From contig DFHU01000033.1 of the NCBI GenBank assembly GCA_002373045.1, positions 14,739 through 24,190 of the forward strand: a DNA stretch of 9,452 nt. The letters are read 5' to 3'. Shown here one piece after another: positions 5,926 to 9,452 of this stretch (position 1 is the stretch's first letter; every line of letters begins with the position of its first letter). The notes below the pieces were generated by a model. It did no database searches, was not told the DNA's origin, and saw only the letters and a list, made by a program, of their open reading frames with translations. This DNA is from Pseudoselenomonas ruminantium. GTDB taxonomy: Bacteria; Bacillota; Negativicutes; Selenomonadales; Selenomonadaceae. A program made the translations under genes and the position numbers.

Positions 5926-5955
5926 TTAGGTGAGAATGTTAACAAAGGAGGCTTT
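5904..5955 (+). promoter_or_regulatory. Hairpin covering the trpE ribosome binding site, with AATGTTAAC direct repeats
   Basis: AAAGCCTC (5904-5911) is the exact complement of GAGGCTTT (5948-5955); two more pairs extend the stem inward. An inner 7-bp stem joins TGTTAAC (5917-5923) to GTTAACA (5938-5944). Together they bury the trpE Shine-Dalgarno AAAGGAGG (5944-5951). The 5' arm lies upstream of the predicted start near 5932, so only transcripts reading in from upstream would fold this way. In DNA form, AATGTTAAC occurs twice (5915-5923 and 5935-5943), 20 bp apart. Each copy contains the palindrome GTTAAC, and the first overlaps the -10 box, so the pair could equally be a tandem operator. The T residues at 5953-5957 also give it some terminator character. 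Confidence 0.5.
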
Positions 5956-5959
5956 TTGT

Positions 5960-7426
5960 ATGGAATTTTTTCCGTGTTATGGTGATGTCGAGAAATTGCA
6001 GTTGACCGGCGAATATGATATTGTGCCAGTCAGCTGTGAACTGTTGGCGGATTTTATCACCCCCATTGAGGCTCTGCGTATCTTGAAGAATACGAGCGAG
6101 CATTGTTATTTGCTCGAATCAGCTCAGGCCAGTGAAAAATGGGGACGCTATACTTTTTTGGGCTTTGAGCCGCGGTTGGAAATCACCTGCATTGATGGGG
6201 AGTTCAAGGCAGGCGAAAAAACGTTGCTAGGGGCTGACCCGGCAAAAGAAATCCGCAAAATCCTGGCAGAATATCGCAGCCCGCGATTATCCCAATTGCC
6301 TCCATTTACTGGCGGTCTGGTCGGTTACTTTGCCTATGATTTCATCGGCTACAGCGAGCCTAAGGCGAAAGTGCATGTAGACGACACGGAAAAATTCCGC
6401 GATGTTGACCTGATGCTCTTTGATAAGGTCATTGCCTTTGACCATGTGCGGCAGAAGATTGTGCTGATGGTCAATATGTTCTTAAAAGATGGTGAGCAGG
6501 GGTATCAGCAGGCTGCCGCTGAATTGCGCCGCATGGCAAAATTGTTGCGCTGCGGGCAAAAGGCGAAGAATTTGACTGGTCAGTTATTGGGCGAAGTCAG
6601 GCCGCTTTTCTCCAAGGAGCAATTTTGTGCTATGGTCGAGAAGGCCAAACATCATATCCATGAGGGTGATATTTTCCAGATTGTACTTTCCAACCGGCTG
6701 GCGGCACCGTTTAGGGGGAGTTTGCTCAATACCTATCGGGTGTTGCGGACGGTTAATCCGTCACCTTATATGTTCTATTTTTCTGGCTTGGATGTGGAGG
6801 TAGCCGGCGCGTCACCGGAAACCTTGGTCAAACTAGAGGACGGCATTCTGCATACTTTCCCTCTGGCCGGTACCCGCCCGCGAGGAAAAAATGCTGCTGA
6901 AGACAAGGCTTTGGAGCAGGAACTTTTAGCGGATGAAAAGGAACTGGCCGAACACAATATGCTGGTGGACTTGGGGCGCAACGATTTGGGCAAAATCAGC
7001 GAATTCGGTTCAGTAGAGGTGGAAAAACTGCATTCCATTGAGCGCTATTCTCATGTCATGCATATTGGTTCCACCGTGCGGGGCAAAATCCGTCCGGATA
7101 AAGATGCTCTCGATGCCATTGCCGCAGTTTTGCCTGCAGGCACTTTGTCCGGGGCACCTAAAATCCGTGCCTGTCAGCTGATTGGTGAACTGGAGAACAA
7201 TAAGCGGGGTATTTATGGCGGAGCTATCGGTTATATTGACTTTACCGGCAATATGGATACCTGTATTGCTATCCGCATTGCCTACAAGAAAAACGGGCAG
7301 GTCTTCGTCCGGAGCGGTGCGGGAATTGTGGCCGATTCCAATCCTGAGAAGGAGTATCAGGAATGCATCAACAAGGCCAAGGCCGTTGTGCGTTCCCTGG
7401 AATATGCGGAGGATGGTGAGCTATGA
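5960..7426 (+). CDS. trpE: Anthranilate synthase component I
   Basis: TrpE converts chorismate to anthranilate, using ammonia from TrpG; this is the committed step of tryptophan synthesis. It has 488 residues, normal for the large subunit. The N-terminal domain carries LLES (51-54), the tryptophan feedback-site motif, and R-Y-T-F-L-G-F-E-P. The C-terminal chorismate-binding domain shows N266-P-S-P-Y-M-F-Y-F, P301-L-A-G-T-R-P-R-G, and E-L-A-E-H-N-M-L-V-D-L-G-R-N-D-L-G (to about 343). A-G-T-L-S-G-A-P-K and the final R-S-G-A-G-I-V-A-D-S motif follow. LLES together with NPSPYM favours TrpE over the related PabB, and suggests the enzyme is feedback-inhibited by tryptophan. ATG 5960 follows AAAGGAGG (5944-5951) by 8 bases; the upstream in-frame GTG at 5930 lacks such a site. 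Its stop overlaps the trpG start in ATGA. Confidence 0.96.
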   Translation: MEFFPCYGDVEKLQLTGEYDIVPVSCELLADFITPIEALRILKNTSEHCYLLESAQASEKWGRYTFLGFEPRLEITCIDGEFKAGEKTLLGADPAKEIRKILAEYRSPRLSQLPPFTGGLVGYFAYDFIGYSEPKAKVHVDDTEKFRDVDLMLFDKVIAFDHVRQKIVLMVNMFLKDGEQGYQQAAAELRRMAKLLRCGQKAKNLTGQLLGEVRPLFSKEQFCAMVEKAKHHIHEGDIFQIVLSNRLAAPFRGSLLNTYRVLRTVNPSPYMFYFSGLDVEVAGASPETLVKLEDGILHTFPLAGTRPRGKNAAEDKALEQELLADEKELAEHNMLVDLGRNDLGKISEFGSVEVEKLHSIERYSHVMHIGSTVRGKIRPDKDALDAIAAVLPAGTLSGAPKIRACQLIGELENNKRGIYGGAIGYIDFTGNMDTCIAIRIAYKKNGQVFVRSGAGIVADSNPEKEYQECINKAKAVVRSLEYAEDGEL

Positions 7427-7989
7427 TTTTACTGGTGGATAATTACGATAGTTTTTCCTACAACCTTTATCAGCTTATCGGCAGCATTGAGCCGGATATT
7501 CGCGTTATCCGTAATGACGAATTGACCGTGGCAGAGATTGAAGACCTGCAGCCTGAGCGCATTATCCTGTCCCCAGGACCGGGCCGGCCGGAAGACGCTG
7601 GCAATATTATGGAAATCGCCACAGTATTGGGGCCGAAAATTCCAACTTTAGGTGTATGCTTGGGTCATCAGGCGATTTGCGCGGCTTTTGGCGGTGTTGT
7701 GACATATGCTAAGGAACTCATGCACGGCAAGCAGTCCGTTGTTCATTTTGCAGAAGATTGTCCGCTATTCAAAGATTGTCCGCAGGATATGCCGGTAGCC
7801 CGCTATCATTCGTTGGCGGCAGAGGCGGACACATTGCCGGATTGTCTGCAGGTTACTGCAAGAACCGCAGATGGAGAAGTGATGGCGGTACAGCATAAGG
7901 CCTATCCTGTTTATGGTGTACAATTTCACCCAGAGTCCATTATGACACCAAATGGCAAGACTATTTTAACAAATTTCATTAAATCCTAA
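7423..7989 (+). CDS. trpG: Anthranilate synthase component II, glutamine amidotransferase
   Basis: The class I glutamine amidotransferase subunit releases ammonia from glutamine and passes it to TrpE. At 188 residues it is a free-standing TrpG, not fused to TrpD. The opening LLVDNYDSFSYNL, the oxyanion-loop LSPGPGRPEDAG, the nucleophile C79 in GVCLGHQAI, and H169 and E171 in QFHPES complete the catalytic triad. The start overlaps the trpE stop by four bases (ATGA), and GGAGG (7408-7412) lies inside the end of trpE, so translation is probably coupled. Because no pabA is visible, this subunit might also serve PabB in folate synthesis, as in Bacillus; this is inference. A terminator follows directly, so trpD and the remaining trp genes must be elsewhere if present. 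Confidence 0.95.
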   Translation: MILLVDNYDSFSYNLYQLIGSIEPDIRVIRNDELTVAEIEDLQPERIILSPGPGRPEDAGNIMEIATVLGPKIPTLGVCLGHQAICAAFGGVVTYAKELMHGKQSVVHFAEDCPLFKDCPQDMPVARYHSLAAEADTLPDCLQVTARTADGEVMAVQHKAYPVYGVQFHPESIMTPNGKTILTNFIKS

Positions 7990-8002
7990 GGCGTTACCGT
8001 AA

Positions 8003-8048
8003 AAAATAGGCACTGTGACAAATGCAAGTTCTCCACAGTGTCTATTTT
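8003..8048 (+). terminator. Intrinsic terminator after trpEG
   Basis: AAAATAGGCACTGTG (8003-8017) pairs with CACAGTGTCTATTTT (8034-8048): 15 pairs including one G-U, with a 16-base loop. It starts 14 bases after the trpG stop. The TATTTT end supplies a modest T-run on this strand. The A-run at 8001-8006 would give a better T-run in the other direction, so it may work both ways. Confidence 0.7.
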
Positions 8049-8052
8049 CGTG

Positions 8053-8058
8053 TATAAT
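8053..8058 (+). promoter_or_regulatory. -10 box of the WG-repeat gene
   Basis: A perfect TATAAT lies 40 bases before the gene's ATG. The best -35 candidate is TTCTCC (8029-8034) at an 18-base spacing, which is weak and lies in the terminator loop and 3' arm. A separate promoter is expected because the gene follows a terminator. Confidence 0.5.
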
Positions 8059-8097
8059 GAAGTATGAAGTCTTTTATTGAGGACAGGGAGGTTAGAA

Positions 8098-9432
8098 ATG
8101 CGCTTGTTAAGAAAAAGCTTGTTGACAGCAGTGGTTATGTTTATATGCTGGACAAGCAGTCTGTATGCTAAGCCTTTGGCTGTAGTTCAGGAAAGCAATC
8201 TATGTGGTGTGATCGATAATCAGGGAAATTTTATCGTACCATTGGGGTATGACCGAATAGTGCCATGGTCAAATGGAGCGTTGATGGTGAAGAAAGGGGA
8301 TAATTGTGGTGTCCTGGGGGCAGACGGGAAAGTAATTGTGCCAATAGAATATTTGAATATCCTAATCCCCAGCCATGGAAATACCTATCTAGTTGAAAAT
8401 AATGAAGCGCATTGGGGCGTATACAGTGCGGATGGAAAGATGCTTTTGCCAACTGTTTATGATGAAGTAACAGCGGTTGACAAGGGGAATACATGCTTTG
8501 CAGTCCGTCAGGGGACGGTATGGAAATTTATCCATAGCGATGGCTCGGCAGCCAGTAATGAAGAATTTGACTATATTGGAGAATTTAGTGAAGACGGTTT
8601 GGCTGTCGTAAGACAGAAAGATAAATGGGGCTATGCTGCATTGCCGGGGAAAATTGCAATCAGTCCACAGTTTGAGGGGGCGCAGAATTTTTCCAACGGA
8701 CTTGCTGCTGTGAAGCAGCAGGGCAAGTGGGGCTTTATTGATGCGCATGGCATTGTTAAAATAACACCGCAATTTGCCGAGGTTTATTCTGGCTTTTCTG
8801 AAGGTTTGGCCGCAGTGCTGTCGCCTAATGGTAAAGGCTATATCGATAAGCATGGGAATTTACTGATACCGCGTGACTCGCGCTATATCGGACAATTTAA
8901 AAATGGTGTGGCGGAAATCCGTGAAGTAAAGAAGAAACTGAATGTGTGGAGCTCATTGGCCTATGGGGCAAGCATCGCTTTGGGCGGCATAGGCTTGCCA
9001 CCAAAAAATGCGTTGAAGAGTAATGAAAAAAGAGGCTTCATCAATCGACAGGGAAAGGAAATTGTGCCGAATGGTTATGATGAGGTAATGCCTTTTACAG
9101 ATGATATGGCGCTGGTACGCAAAGATAAGAAATGGGGAGCGGTGAGTAAGGATGGAAAAAATACGATTCGCCCTAAGTATCTGGCCATGCGCGCCTTTGC
9201 CAGTGGCTTGGCGGCTGTTCGTACGGGGAGCAGCTGGCAGCTTATTGATAAAGCTGGTCAGGTTGTTAAAAACCTGCCGGATTCAGTAACGGATGCTGGT
9301 GGTTTATCTGCAGGACTGCTTTCCGTGTGTATAGGTGACAAATGGGGCTATATGAATATGGAGGGGGAATTGGTTGTTACGCCGCGTTTTATGCAGGCTG
9401 GAAACTTTGTAGATTTAGAAAATAAACGCTGA
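8098..9432 (+). CDS. Exported WG-repeat protein (about eleven repeats)
   Basis: This 444-residue protein has a Sec signal peptide (R-L-L-R-K, hydrophobic core, S-L-Y-A cleavage before K25) and no lipobox. The rest is a string of about eleven units of roughly 34 residues. The pattern is L-A-A-V-x-x-x-x-K-W-G-F-I-D-x-x-G-x-x-x-I-x-P, then F/Y and x-G, typical of the WG (KWG) beta-rich repeat family (PF14903). Units 5 and 6 are the best preserved; units 4, 7 and 10 lack the canonical W-G. An insert at about residues 281-305, containing the hydrophobic run WSSLAYGASIALGGIGL, breaks the repeat series. GGGAGG (8086-8091) gives ATG 8098 with 6-base spacing. Such proteins are thought to bind partners at the cell surface or in the envelope, but no specific function is known. 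It ends 20 bases before the window edge, with no terminator visible. Confidence 0.9.
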   Translation: MRLLRKSLLTAVVMFICWTSSLYAKPLAVVQESNLCGVIDNQGNFIVPLGYDRIVPWSNGALMVKKGDNCGVLGADGKVIVPIEYLNILIPSHGNTYLVENNEAHWGVYSADGKMLLPTVYDEVTAVDKGNTCFAVRQGTVWKFIHSDGSAASNEEFDYIGEFSEDGLAVVRQKDKWGYAALPGKIAISPQFEGAQNFSNGLAAVKQQGKWGFIDAHGIVKITPQFAEVYSGFSEGLAAVLSPNGKGYIDKHGNLLIPRDSRYIGQFKNGVAEIREVKKKLNVWSSLAYGASIALGGIGLPPKNALKSNEKRGFINRQGKEIVPNGYDEVMPFTDDMALVRKDKKWGAVSKDGKNTIRPKYLAMRAFASGLAAVRTGSSWQLIDKAGQVVKNLPDSVTDAGGLSAGLLSVCIGDKWGYMNMEGELVVTPRFMQAGNFVDLENKR

Positions 9433-9452
9433 ACACCAATTTGAGTAAAAGG

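Noticed and set aside
5827..5959. T-box riboswitch or tryptophan leader-peptide attenuator before trpE
   Set aside because: The leader from the predicted start is under 30 bases. There is no AGGGTGGNACCRCG-like T-box motif and no short frame rich in TGG codons.
1..9452. CRISPR array, tRNA, rRNA, integrase or insertion sequence
   Set aside because: No spaced direct repeats of CRISPR type, no cloverleaf sequences and no transposase or recombinase motifs were seen on either strand.

Overview
The window looks like the chromosome of a Gram-positive-lineage bacterium, most plausibly a Negativicutes member such as Selenomonas. This is an inference from protein flavour, strong AGGAGG-type ribosome binding sites and gene content; it was not tested by search. 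Every supported gene lies on the + strand. The left third (1 to about 3064) is AT-rich and accessory. The rest is housekeeping DNA of clearly higher GC: 9 and 20 G+C in the 60-base lines 421-480 and 481-540, against 37 in 4501-4560.

Left region. The window opens inside a CAGA tetranucleotide tract that is in frame with a membrane acyltransferase (acyltransferase 3 family). The other two frames stop within 25 bases of the tract, which is the layout of a phase-variable surface-modification gene. A 344-base gap follows. It holds a weak promoter, a possible 9-codon leader peptide, foldable RNA with two mutually exclusive pairings, and a strong intrinsic terminator that ends only 29 bases before the start of an AAA-ATPase-like/PD-(D/E)XK nuclease gene. 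That gene therefore seems to depend on terminator read-through.

Middle region. A good sigma-70-type promoter (TTTACA, 17 bp, TACAAT) drives acyP (acylphosphatase) and aroQ (type II 3-dehydroquinate dehydratase), 12 bases apart. About 100 bases of three consecutive hairpins, probably a dispersed palindromic element, separate aroQ from an M24 Xaa-Pro-type peptidase and an exported SIMPL-domain protein.

Right region. trpE and trpG (anthranilate synthase, ATGA overlap) have their own control region: overlapping palindromes, a TTGACA promoter, a direct repeat of AATGTTAAC, and a long hairpin that would bury the trpE Shine-Dalgarno sequence only in read-through transcripts. An intrinsic terminator closes trpEG. 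A TATAAT promoter then serves an exported protein built of about eleven WG repeats. aroQ and trpEG tie the region to aromatic amino acid synthesis: aroQ feeds the shikimate route to chorismate, and TrpEG draws chorismate into tryptophan. The other trp genes are not in the window.

The best candidates for undescribed biology are the phase-variable acyltransferase, the attenuator-like leader before the nuclease-fold gene, and the read-through-blocking hairpin at trpE.
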